Source of the DNA: Pachyseris speciosa | Taxonomy: Eukaryota > Cnidaria > Anthozoa > Scleractinia > Pachyseridae | Length of the DNA: 64,000 nucleotides | Direction: 5' to 3' | Assembly: GCA_016490735.1 (NCBI GenBank) | Contig: JAEMWC010000449.1 | Coordinates: forward strand, 622,501 to 686,500 | Part shown: positions 53,073-63,041 of the stretch, piece after piece | Layout of the letters: the number at the start of each line of letters is the position of its first letter | Position numbering within the stretch: position 1 is the stretch's first letter | Made by a program: the position numbers and the translations under genes | Notes under the pieces: generated by a model | Seen by the model: the letters and a program-made list of their open reading frames with translations, nothing else | What the model was told of the DNA's origin: nothing | The model's database searches: none

Positions 53073-54509
53073 TGAGACTTTGGGGACAATTTAATTGTCG
53101 CGGGTCGCGGGTAAATTATCGCGGGTAAATTGTCGCGGGTCGAGGGTAAATTGTCGCGGGTTGCTGGTAAATTGTCGCGGGTGAGAAACTAGTAATTAGA
53201 GTGCTCGTCTTATCTCTTGCTTGCTTGCAGGTGCTCGTGACATGTTGAAGTAACGGGGACAGAAGCTAAACTTGAGCTTCATTTTTAAACAGCTTATCCC
53301 TATCTCAAATCAGAGTGTAACAAAGTACCTTAAATAATTGAGTGAGTAAAACTTCAAAGACTAGCGCGCACTACAACAAAAGGTCATGTGTTATGGTGGG
53401 GGTACACGTGAACTTTGAGTGAGATTTTAAGGACTTTGAAGAAGGGATGGAAATGGGGTAAAAATGTTAAGTAAGTTATAAGGTTACTGTAATCCTTCGG
53501 GGACAAACTTTTCAAAATTTGAGTTTTGCGCTGTTTGGTAAAAGGAATAATTAATTAATTAATGTTGCAATTGGCTAAAGAAAATTTACAAAATGGGTAA
53601 GGAAGGCGAAAAAAGTTAAAAATATTAGCTCTTTGAGCAGTTAAGAAATGGGCGAAACTTCACTCGGTGATTTCGAATTGCATAATTTGTTTGCATTAAC
53701 ATTCGAACCGATTTCCAGACGTTAGTTCACCAAACGTATTCCTTCCGATAATAACCAAACGAGCACTCCATGTGAGCGTGGAATTAACTTTCCCGCGATT
53801 AATTGAGGCTAGTTTGTCACTTATCCTCTTCCGAGAGTTCCTCAGTTGTTTTCTATTTGTCGGCGGTATTACCACTTTGGCACCACGCACCTCCAATGAG
53901 TTGTGAAAACTGGGCAAATCTTTGGAGACCAAAAACTCGGGATTTATTTTGTGTGTATTTCCTCCAGTTATCGCACCTCACACGTTATCGCACCAAATTG
54001 TACGAGGCTTTTACAAATTCGAAATATTTTTCCCGTGGCGTCCAAGCGCGTGACAAGCATAAAAAAAATACATTGGCCAACTTTACAATGGATTTTCTCA
54101 GGAACCAATCGGAATACCGTAAACGCCTCACACAATTTGGTAGCCTATTTTCTCCTGAGTAATATAGTCCAGTTTGTTTGTCCGTAGTAACGCAAGGGCT
54201 AGTAATTCGGTTGAGCTAACATTGTCAGTTTTTCGTTTGAATGCTTGCACACAGTTGCAATTTTCCAAAGGCACCCCTGAAGGTTTACAGTAACTTCAAC
54301 GAGCTTGTCGTATTCTGCGAAACTATTTTATACCGGGTGATAAGTAAACCTTTTGTTTATACAAACTTAACTGACGTCTAAGACTGATCCTGAACAAATT
54401 AATCTTCCACACACACAGACTTACCCGCGACAATTCACCCGAAACCCACGACAATTTACCCGCGACCCCCGACCCGCGACCCGCGAAAATTAGACTCTTC
54501 CGAGACTTT
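53073..54509. mobile_element. 1.4-kb element with inverted GCGGGT-type subterminal arrays
   Basis: The left end has five copies of a TAAATTGTCGCGGG-type word (53094-53180). The right end has the inverse set (54421-54490, CCCGCGACAATTTACC type). Both ends share GAGACTTT and GTCGCGGGTCGCGGG-like borders in inverted orientation. No transposase was recognised. Short ORFs at 53696-53932 (minus) and 53803-54187 (plus) have no known family. A non-autonomous DNA transposon is the simplest reading. Confidence 0.55.
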
Positions 54510-54546
54510 AACAAGTAGTTTATTTGCTATTTTTCCACAATACCTC

Positions 54547-54616
54547 AATAGGCCATTTCCAAATTACCTGGTGCTCAACCATTCGTATGAAAATGAGTTT
54601 AATTTGCATGTGAATG

Positions 54617-54649
<33 letters not shown>

Positions 54650-54661
54650 GGACTCGCTTTG

Positions 54662-54696
<35 letters not shown>

Positions 54697-54697
54697 T
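54547..54697. mobile_element. 151-bp MITE
   Basis: Terminal inverted repeats AATAGGCCATTTCC / GGAAATGGCCTATT with extended arms (AATTACCT / AGGTAATT). The centre has ATATGAAAA and TTTTCATAT inverted words. Confidence 0.8.
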
Positions 54698-54754
54698 CTA
54701 GTCATTAGTTTTTGAATGATAAGCAATTTTAGTTTTACTTACGTGACGTGAAAC

Positions 54755-55009
54755 TTGCCGCAGAAACCTTACTCTCTTTCTTATGTTTCAAATGGCGTAT
54801 TTGTAAACAGAATATTTTTTCTCCTACATTTCACCGAGACTCCATTAACGTTCATGCGAAAACATCCTTCATCGCTAAATAACTGTTTACTACAGACAAT
54901 ATCTACCGGCTTGAGGCCATTTAATTTATATTATCTGACTATACAAAAAACAGGAAGTTTTAAGGCTGAAATAAAGCAGCTGCTTATACTTTGCTTTCTC
55001 TGTGTTATG
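54755..55009. other. older-unit flank in front of the LINE
   Basis: 54945-55005 (AAGTTTTAAGGCTGAAATAA) matches 43085-43135, part of an older receptor-unit flank. The open frame of the LINE runs on through it by chance. Its first 85 codons are therefore not LINE protein. Confidence 0.55.
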
Positions 55010-57409
55010 TTTGTGGCTCGAGTAAGACGAACTTCAGCAACACTAATTGATAATATTTTTGTGAATAATCCTGATCACGTCTGTGCTAGTGGCAATATAG
55101 TTTCAGATATTAGTGATCACTTTTCGCAATTTTGTATTTTAAACTCTGCTGCAGAACGACCTAAAGCTAGAGCTCGAAAAGTCCGCGATTTTTCCAACTT
55201 TTCGCGGGATTCCTTTATCTCGGATCTTTCGCAAGTGGATTGGTGCGAGATCTTCATTAGAGGTGGTGAAGATATCAATCATGTATTTTCCATGTTTTAT
55301 ACCAAATTAAACAAGCTTTTGAACAAGTATGCTCCGATGAAAACATTATCTAAAAGGAAAGCAAAGCAGCTTTCGAAACCTTGGATTACTAAGGGAATCA
55401 GGGCATCAATTAAAATAAAAAATCAACTTTATATGAGTGGAGACCAAAGCAAGTATAAACACTATCGAAATGCAATATCCAATTTAATTCGTGTAAGTAA
55501 GAAAAAGTATTTTTACGAATATTTTAATCACAACGTTTCTAATATGAGAAAGACATGGGAAGGGATAAATTATTTACTAAACCGCAAAAAGAAAAATAAT
55601 ATAACAGTTCATAACCTAAAACAGCGAGGGAGTAATACTACCACCAATGATAAATTTGCGATCTCAAACATTCTAAACAAACACTTTACGAGCGTCGGAC
55701 CGAATCTAGCAAACAAACTTTTAAATTCAGACAAACATTTTACTGATTTTCTTGATAAAAGTAACTCACCGGCCTCGTCATTTTTCTTTCAACCAATAAT
55801 GCCTAACGAAATCAAGTTAGAGATACTTTCAATGCCAAATAACAAATCACACGGGTTTTACTCCTGTCCAACGCACATACTGAAGTGTGCAAGTGATATT
55901 ATTAAGGATATTTTAGCCGATATTTTTAATAAGTCTGTTGAACTCGGGATATACCCATCTAAATTAAAAATGGCAAAAGTTATACCAGTCTTTAAGAATG
56001 ATGATGATACAGATCCTAATAACTATCGACCAATTTCATTATTATCATGCTTTAATCGAATTTTTGAAAAGTTAATGTATAAAAGGATGAAAAAATTTAT
56101 AGAAAAAGAAAACATCTTGTGCACATCGCAGTATGGCTTCAGACAGGGACACTCAACAGAACATACTATTTTGGATATTGTTAACGAAATACAGTCAAAA
56201 ATGGATAAAGGTCTTATCTCCTGTGGCGTTTTCATAGACCTCCAAAAGGCTTTTGATACCGTTGACCATACTATCTTACTTCAAAAACTGGATTTTTATG
56301 GATTTAGAGGTAGAATAATTAATTGGTTCTCTTCTTATTTGGGAGAAAGGACGCAAGTTACAGCTGTTGACTCTCTAACTTCTGATATATCAAATATTGT
56401 GTGTGGAGTTCCCCAGGGTTCCGTATTAGGTCCTCTGTTGTTCCTTTTATATGTTAATGATATCTACTCTTCGTCACTAAAATTTAAATTCTATCTTTTT
56501 GCTGACGATACTAACATACTATTTTCCCATAAAAATCTTAAATGCTTAGAGAAAATAATGAATGATGAACTCAGTAAGGTATGTAAATGGTTAATATCTA
56601 ACAAATTAAGTCTTAATATAAAAAAATCAAATTTCATTATCTTCCGTCCCTATCAGAAGAAACTCGCCTACACACCTAAAATTAATATTTTTGATAACCA
56701 AACAAACAAGTTCGTGCCATTAGAATGCAAAGATTACGTTAAGTACTTAGGTGTTCTAATTGACTATAGACTTTCTTGGAACAATCAAATTGATGCGATT
56801 CTATTAAAAATCAGTAAAACAATTGGATTATTATCAAAATTGCGGCATTCTGTACCTTCCCGCACACTCATTTCTATATATCACTCTTTAGTTGCACCGT
56901 ATCTTCGCTATGGCTTGATTGCGTGGGGCCAAGCTAGCAAGTCCCAGTTAAACAAACTTCTCGTTCTTCAAAAACGTGCCCTTAGATTCATATACTTCGC
57001 TAACTTTCGAGATCATGCAATTCCGTTGTTTCTCGATGCAAATATTTTACCACTTAATTTTCTTTATTATCAACTGCTTTCAGAAACGATGCATGATGTA
57101 AGTAATCATCTTGTACCCTCTAATATTCAAGACTTGTTCCTTCCCACTTCTCGAGTTCATTCATACAATACTAGGTCCTCAACGTCCGATAATTTTTATA
57201 TAAAAAAATCAAATCTAGAAATTCAAAAATATGCTTTTTCGAGAATTGGCGCGAAATTGTGGAATGAGATACCAACTAATCTTCGTAATCTACCTAAACA
57301 TCAATTTAAGAAGAAAATTCGATCATTGTTATTTGAAGTTTTAGAGTCCGATGACTCATATTACGACCTAGACGGAATTATATGCAAGGTGAAGAAAAGT
57401 ACTTCATAA
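55010..57409 (+). CDS. LINE ORF2, 5'-truncated (endonuclease tail, reverse transcriptase, C-terminus)
   Basis: About 799 open codons. The first 50 or so match the end of an APE-type endonuclease (the Ser-Asp-His motif ISDHFSQF near 55100). Then come a linker and a reverse transcriptase: NNYRPISLL (about 56017), SQYGFRQGHST (about 56130), FIDLQKAFDTVDH (about 56230), GVPQGSVLGP (about 56405), FADD (56498-56509, catalytic Asp pair) and KYLGVLID (about 56740). The C-terminal region holds the YNTR and LWNEIP patterns of the CR1/L2/Jockey group. There is no stop or frameshift, so the insertion is young. Most of the endonuclease and any ORF1 are missing, so it cannot act alone. Confidence 0.92.
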   Translation, partial: FVARVRRTSATLIDNIFVNNPDHVCASGNIVSDISDHFSQFCILNSAAERPKARARKVRDFSNFSRDSFISDLSQVDWCEIFIRGGEDINHVFSMFYTKLNKLLNKYAPMKTLSKRKAKQLSKPWITKGIRASIKIKNQLYMSGDQSKYKHYRNAISNLIRVSKKKYFYEYFNHNVSNMRKTWEGINYLLNRKKKNNITVHNLKQRGSNTTTNDKFAISNILNKHFTSVGPNLANKLLNSDKHFTDFLDKSNSPASSFFFQPIMPNEIKLEILSMPNNKSHGFYSCPTHILKCASDIIKDILADIFNKSVELGIYPSKLKMAKVIPVFKNDDDTDPNNYRPISLLSCFNRIFEKLMYKRMKKFIEKENILCTSQYGFRQGHSTEHTILDIVNEIQSKMDKGLISCGVFIDLQKAFDTVDHTILLQKLDFYGFRGRIINWFSSYLGERTQVTAVDSLTSDISNIVCGVPQGSVLGPLLFLLYVNDIYSSSLKFKFYLFADDTNILFSHKNLKCLEKIMNDELSKVCKWLISNKLSLNIKKSNFIIFRPYQKKLAYTPKINIFDNQTNKFVPLECKDYVKYLGVLIDYRLSWNNQIDAILLKISKTIGLLSKLRHSVPSRTLISIYHSLVAPYLRYGLIAWGQASKSQLNKLLVLQKRALRFIYFANFRDHAIPLFLDANILPLNFLYYQLLSETMHDVSNHLVPSNIQDLFLPTSRVHSYNTRSSTSDNFYIKKSNLEIQKYAFSRIGAKLWNEIPTNLRNLPKHQFKKKIRSLLFEVLESDDSYYDLDGIICKVKKSTS

Positions 57410-57717
57410 CCTTACGCCGTATCGTAACGCTTGTAGATGAAAACGCAATAGTGCCAACGTTGGCAGCGCATTCCTTTGCTTTCATTTGTTACTTAAATCA
57501 GCTTCTTGTTCAACTTTTCTTCTCTCTTTTTTTTTTTAACATTATTCTTTTTTATCTCAACTTTATATTCCTACCAATATAATTTTCTTTTTAAGCAGTC
57601 TTTGATTTTTCCTTATTTCCGGGCCCGCCTAGATTAGCTACGCTACCTGCGGGTCTGATAATCTGTAACGTATTCTAAATTTCAATAAAAATCAATCAAT
57701 CAATCAATCAATCAACG
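55010..57717 (+). mobile_element. CR1/Jockey-like LINE insertion with (ATCA)n tail
   Basis: After the ORF, the 3' UTR includes GGCCCGCCTAGATTAGC and ends AATAAAAATCAATCAATCAA with about six AATC repeats, a short-repeat tail typical of this group. The left junction near 55010 is inferred from where the flank homology to 43.1 kb stops. A target duplication was not found. Confidence 0.8.
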
Positions 57718-57873
57718 GCTTGTGTTGATCGGGGAACCAGAGATCGGCTGGGAAAATAGCGTTCTGCTTCTCCGGTAATTATCTTAATTAGCTATGCGTT
57801 TTCACTGTTTTCAAACCACATTGTCATACAAATTCCTTTCAGAGGAAGACATTAAACTCAGCGGACTTCACAA
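57718..57873. other. older-unit flank
   Basis: Resembles 59160-59280 (CTGCWTCTC...AATTA, CACATTGTCA...). No gene. Confidence 0.35.
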
Positions 57874-58148
57874 GAGGCAGGATGGCCGAGTGGTTTGGGG
57901 CGCTGGATTTCAATGCGGTCACCCCGGGTTCAAATCCTGCTCTAGGCACTAAAAGGTGTTGTTCTGGGTAGTCCCTGGTTAAACTCCTCGGTCATCCTTG
58001 TAAATAGCCAAGTGGTCTGCCTCCGCTCAGTTGGGATTCTTATCATTTTATGTTTATTTGAATTATTTGCTTCTTTATTTGTTTGGCCTCACTAGCCTTT
58101 GTGCTATAAGTACTACCTAGGGTAAATAAAGGTTTTTATTATTATTAC

Positions 58149-58190
<42 letters not shown>
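57874..58190 (+). mobile_element. tRNA-Leu-like SINE with (ATT)n tail
   Basis: The head has GGATGGCCGAGTGGTTT (A box) and GGGTTCAAATCC (B box), in the style of a Leu/Ser tRNA. The body has GGTTAAACTCCTCGGTC and ends AATAAAGG followed by an ATT run. Pol III promoter boxes look intact. No target duplication recognised. Confidence 0.82.
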
Positions 58191-58315
58191 CTCTTTTATC
58201 ACAGTCTTTGCTGGTGTTCTTTTTGTGCATCAGCCGGGCGCAAACCATGCACTTAGAGCGTCAGTCACTCAAGTCAATCGTTCTGTCATTTATCATTATT
58301 ATTATTATTATTATT

Positions 58316-58351
<36 letters not shown>

Positions 58352-59335
58352 ACAATAATGGCCGGGTTAGTTTTACGTGATCTCTTCAGGGTTCAAAGTT
58401 TAACATTATTGGGGAAAGTACTAAAAACGTAGAATTCCGTGGAGTGCCGAAAGAAGTAAGAGACGCACAGACGGCATTGGTTGTCAAGGGATACCACGTA
58501 GGTATGCGTGTTCCCGCTTTCGGGGATGTTTTTAGGGTTGTTTTACCCTCAGCAGCACTCCCCCCCCCCTCATCCCCCCCCCCCCCGTCCCCTCCCCCAA
58601 TTACATTTAGAATTAGGTCTCAACGACTTGCAAAGATAACAAGAGGTTGGTTACGCACGCCGACAGAATTACATCTGTGTCACCATTATTGAGATGCGGC
58701 TGTCTTAAACTAGAGATCACTTGTATTAACTGTTCATGCACGACACAGGAAGCAGCTGCTTCGGCATTGCCAACTCTGTATCAAGAGTGATAATGAGTTT
58801 CTTCCCAGTAGCGTCAACGTAGTAATGCTGGTCAGGTGGATTATTTCTGTCGGCTTTATCGACATCTTTCAAACCGAACAGACGGTGCATCTTCGAATTC
58901 ATTTGGCGCTCTTTACAAACCTTTTAAATTGCCAGCAAATACGCTTTTAAGTCCCGCCAAGTTTTTATAACCCTTTCTCTCTGGTGTAAATGATCATAAC
59001 CCTTTCAATCGATCCTTTTCAATCGCGAAAATGATTCTGATATGTGGGCCATCTCACCATTGCAAACCCTTACACTTTGGTGGTAAAACGAAGCTCATGA
59101 ATGGAGGTATATAAAAAAATTTGTTATACAAACGAGCCAACATGAAGTTGTGCGGCATGTTTGTGTGTGGTGTTGAACGGAGATACAAGGATTGAGTGGC
59201 AAATGGCATTCTGCATCTCATGTAATTACCTTTACAAGCCAATTGCACTTTTTTCAAAACACTTTGTCAAACGAAGCTCAATGGCTTAATGTTGTGTGCG
59301 CGAGGGCTGTTGAGTCTTTATAAGGATAAGTTCTA
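58191..59335. other. receptor-fragment flank, microsatellites
   Basis: A compound (ATT)n(GTT)n repeat at 58295-58352 and a C-rich tract at 58560-58602. 58660-58990 matches 42570-43330. No gene. Confidence 0.45.
58295..58352. repeat. compound (ATT)n(GTT)n microsatellite
   Basis: About eight ATT units followed by eleven GTT units. It gives a false poly-Ile/poly-Val ORF. Confidence 0.9.
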
Positions 59336-59570
59336 GGGTCGCCTTCCAAACTCCTGCATTCGTATGACATCTATCAATGGATTAACTATAGGATTCATAT
59401 AAAACAAGAAACTGCCAAATTAGAAACATGGGTCTCTGTCTAGCATTCGTATAGCATACGGATAGGGCGTAGTTTGAGCTGCTGATTGACTAAACAATCC
59501 GCCCATGGCAACCAGTGGCAGAATGGCCCGCAAGGAGATAACAGTAACTATTAGTGAGTATATGTAATGG
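59336..59570 (-). pseudogene. GPCR remnant (seventh receptor copy)
   Basis: On the minus strand a frame gives SLIVTVISLRAILPLVA, resembling TM6 of the receptors (TLFIVTIVSILTILPYA). Downstream, in a shifted frame, it gives VNPLIDVIRMQEF, the TM7 end with Tyr changed to Asp. The rest of the receptor is missing. Heavily decayed. Confidence 0.7.
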
Positions 59571-60375
59571 TATAAGGCCGAGTAAAATAAAAACTGAACA
59601 CACACACAAATGAGAATTATTAATTAGCTTTATTCTACGAGAACTCGTCAGGATTTCGTTTTTTGTAACATGGAGGGTAAATTTTATTTTTATAATCTGT
59701 TAGACCCTACAAAGTCCCTTACTAAAATGAACATTTTTATTGCATTACCCAAGCTCATTTTCGGATATAATGCCAGCTGCGTGTCAAAAATTTCCCTCCA
59801 TGGAGAAGGCAATTTTTGGCGAAGAAAGGAAAGGTTCATTGAAAATTGATTTTTCTACCTCGGAAACCTTCCCACCTATTTCGGCTTTCTCTTGCCTCCA
59901 GTGGTTTCTGAGATTTGAGTAGTAGAGATAGCGAAAACGTTTCTGGGTTATAATTAGTTCAAAAGGCCCCGTTTGGTATCGGGTACTCGAGGGGACAAAC
60001 GGCCTCTCGAGAATTATTAAGCGTTTATATGAGAATTGCGCGACCTAGACAAAGTTGACCCCCACTCAATTCAGTATTCACAATGCGTCTTAAATTTACA
60101 AATCCTCATTTACCTTTCTTTCTTTGAGCTTTGTCGCATTTTTGGCCGGATTGAATAGCGTCGATAGTGATTGAAAATTCCCCGTTTAGGTTGATTTTTG
60201 CTTCAATACTTCTTTTTTTATAGAAGCAAACGCGCAGCCAGGATATCGTCACGTAAACGTCGTACGTAACTCCAAATAGCTGTTGCACTTCACTTTCTTT
60301 CCCGTTGTATCTGATGACTGTGGGTAATACTCGCTTTAACTATTTCATTCCTTGAAATAAACTTACGTTTTTCGA
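59571..60375. other. spacer, no gene seen
   Basis: Short ORFs only. A TCGAGGGGAC...CCTCTCGAGA inverted word lies near 59987-60012. Confidence 0.35.
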
Positions 60376-61150
60376 CTAAGAAATTGGACCGAAATATCTT
60401 CTTTTGCATGCGCGCATATTTAATTTTGGGCCGTCTTGTCCCGGGTAGGCGAGACAAATTAAAGTGTGTACACGAGAAAACGTTTTCCCGCTGACCAGGT
60501 TTATCCTACTTGCCGAGGCGAAAAAACTCGCCAAACCGCGTTGTCTAGCCCAACGCATGTAAATGGTTAATAGACTTTTGAAAGAAATAAGAGGAAAAAT
60601 AGCTCGCCCAGGGTAACTCGGACAGAGGGTTGTCAGGTCCTCTGTTAGTTTTTTCCACATGTTTGCAGAAGTGTATCTGAAGGAATGAAGACCATAAGTG
60701 GTTGTGTTAAGGTATGGGATAACAACTTTCCTTGATCCTCGTAGGTTGCGTTCAGTATTTCTCATTTGAAAAAGACCACGTATGTACTTCGGCAACGTTT
60801 TCAACTGGATTGCCTTAAAAACTGTTTTCATCATGTCTTGGCACTGATACTATACAGATCACTAGAATTAAATTTGTTCAGTAGCTCCTGGTAGCGCAGA
60901 GACTTCTCGTCCAGAACAATCCTGAGCGCCGTTTTGTTAAGATTCTCCAATTTGTGTCTATTTCGAGCCCCGCAGAAGTGCCAAACTACTCAGCAATATC
61001 TAAAATAAGGGACAATAAAAGCCTTATAAAGTTTACATTTCACATCTTTCGGTACTATTTTTCGAAAGCGGGAAATTACATTAACTTGATTGTTGACCTT
61101 TGTAGAAATATTTTTTTTACATGGCTGTTGAACTGTAGATCGCTGTCAAT
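60376..61150 (-). pseudogene. LINE ORF2 C-terminal remnant
   Basis: The minus-strand frames encode KLYKAFIVPYFRYC then a stop, NRHKLENLNKTALRIVL, LRYQELLNKFN, a frameshift near 60840, then LPKYIRGLFQMRNTERNL and TTTYGLHSFRYTSANMWKKL. These are the post-RT segments of a CR1/L2-type LINE. At least one stop and one frameshift show it is dead. It is a different family from the 55-kb LINE. Confidence 0.75.
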
Positions 61151-61218
61151 GTTCACTCCTAAGAGGTTCCTTTACAAATGGCGATGTTTCCCTTTTTAAA
61201 AGTTATTGAACTCATCTT

Positions 61219-61387
61219 GTGAATGATATATGAAATGAATCATATATGAACTGCGGAAATGAAAATCAAATGAAGAATGATCCTCGCAGTTGTGAACGCA
61301 ATTTATGCAATTGCGAAAAGAAGCCTGAAAAAAAATTCAGGACTTCAACGGGGTTTGAACCCGTGACCTCGCGATTACCGGTGCGAT

Positions 61388-61428
<41 letters not shown>

Positions 61429-61675
61429 AGGTCAATTGTGGGTTCATATGTTCCCGTGAAAGAAATGAGTGTGAATGATATATGAAATGAGTCATATATG
61501 AACTGCGGAAATGAAATCAAATGAAGAATGATCCTCGCAGTTGAGAACGCAATTTATGCAATTGCGAAAAAAAACCTGGAAAAAAAAAGTCCTGAATTTT
61601 TTTCAGGCTTCTTTTCGCAGTGGCATAAATTGCGTTCACAAATGCGAGGATCATTCTTCATTTGAACTGATCTTT
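61219..61675 (-). mobile_element. tRNA-Thr-like tandem repeat, second locus, with inverted end
   Basis: The same repeat as 46.5-47.1 kb, in minus orientation, with a complete tRNA-like head at 61341-61413 and a unit spacing of about 252 bp (GTGAATGATA at 61219 and 61471). The right end turns into an inverted partial copy around 61590 (AAGTCCTGAA...TTCAGG), so this locus too has a palindromic end. Confidence 0.8.
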
Positions 61676-62149
61676 TTTGGCAAAATAGTAACTTTACGTG
61701 CTATCTAGCCAAAAACATGTGTTGCATGATGCTATGAAGCAAGAAAATCCAAAGCTTTTTTCTCTCGAAAGAAAAAAGAAAATGAAAGAAAACATTTTAA
61801 TCTGGAATCGCTTTATGCTGACTTTTGTGTCTTTGCGAATACTTTTAGGTCAGCAAAATGTTCAGAAAAATGTTTCCTTAACTATGGCAGCTTAAACTGA
61901 CATTTATTATTCTTTCGTGTTTTAAAAGTACCCAACAAATTGAGAATTGTAAAATATTTACTGAAAGTTGAAACATAATCGACCTGAACTACCTTACATA
62001 CCTACATAACATGATAAAATGTCCAAACTAATACCTTGTGGAGTCGTGTACATAAAAAGACATAAAATCAAAACAAAGCATCCGGCCCAAGTAATGGGCA
62101 CGTTTTAGTTTTCGTTTTCATATCGTGAATTTCCAGAACAGTTTGTATT
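61676..62149. other. receptor 5 downstream flank
   Basis: 61735-61935 resembles 31940-32286 beside receptor 3. No gene. Confidence 0.4.
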
Positions 62150-62182
62150 AGTTGCATGAAGTTCAATAGGTTTGACACGGCT

Positions 62183-63041
62183 TTAATTCACAATATTCCT
62201 ACAAATCAGCTGCTTATACACTGCTTTCCTGAACTCTTGGATTCTTAAGGCATATATCAGGGGATTGACTAAAGAACACGTAGTATAGCGCATATACTGA
62301 TAACCTAATGTTAAATTTTGTCGTGAAGGACAGTTCATTCCACATATCAAACAGAATGAGTGCGTAAATGGCATAGGGTAGAATGGTCAGTATGGACACA
62401 ACGGTGACTATGAATAGGGTAACGGACAGTTTCCTGTCTGAAGCAACTGCGCCACCAGGGAGGGGAGGAGGACTAGTTTTGATTTTTACAATAACAATTA
62501 CGTAAGACATTGTTACTATCAAAAGGGTGAGAACAATTAATGATGCCCACAGGTAATAACTACCTACTGGTATATACATATATAAGACACCATCCAAAGA
62601 TGCTAGAAGTAAAGCTATCAACCAACTGCAAATGATGGTTTTAAAGTAAAACCCCTCTTCAATTAACAAGTGGTGCTTCAAAGGGTAAAGTGTTGCGTGA
62701 AGGCGCTCTAAAGAAAGCAAGCCAAGGTTGATTAAGGAAGACATTGGGAACATGTTATATGCAACGTTAATACTGAAGTCTTTCCATATAAACCCAGTTC
62801 CATGATTCGTCTCTAAGTAGATGTAGATATCCAAAGGTACCGACACTGCTCCCACCAGTAGATCAGCCGCAGTCAAGTTTATTATTAGGTACGTACTGCG
62901 CTTGCGTAACTGGCGGTTTCGTGCAAAGGCGATGAGAGTAAAGGCGTTTATTATCACTATCGCAATAGATTCAGTGATAAGCACTGTCAGCCAAAGCCTC
63001 CCTTCGTGCGAAGAATGAGAAACAGCAGTCTCATTAGTCAT
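62183..63041 (-). pseudogene. class A orphan GPCR, receptor 5, frameshifted in TM7
   Basis: The first 258 or so codons are an intact receptor of this family: sequon N3-E-T, NLTAADLL in TM2, SLERLHATLYP after TM3, TSPPPLPGG in the third loop and ILPYAIY in TM6. At about 62278, two bases found in the other copies are missing. The frame then runs to a stop at 62214, without NPxxY. The lost frame continues next door as SLVNPLIYALRIQEFRK and ends at 62183. Without TM7 the product should not signal. Alternatives are a sequencing error or a polymorphic allele. The rest is free of stops, so the break is recent. Confidence 0.8.

Noticed and set aside
54755..55009. N-terminal 85 codons of the LINE ORF
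   Set aside because: The DNA matches an older unit flank at 43.1 kb, so the open frame is accidental and not LINE protein.
58208..58432. ORF with poly-Ile/poly-Val
   Set aside because: Produced by the (ATT)n(GTT)n microsatellite. The same applies to poly-Val/Cys at 1882-2073 and 16880-17086 and poly-Leu at 41544-41744.
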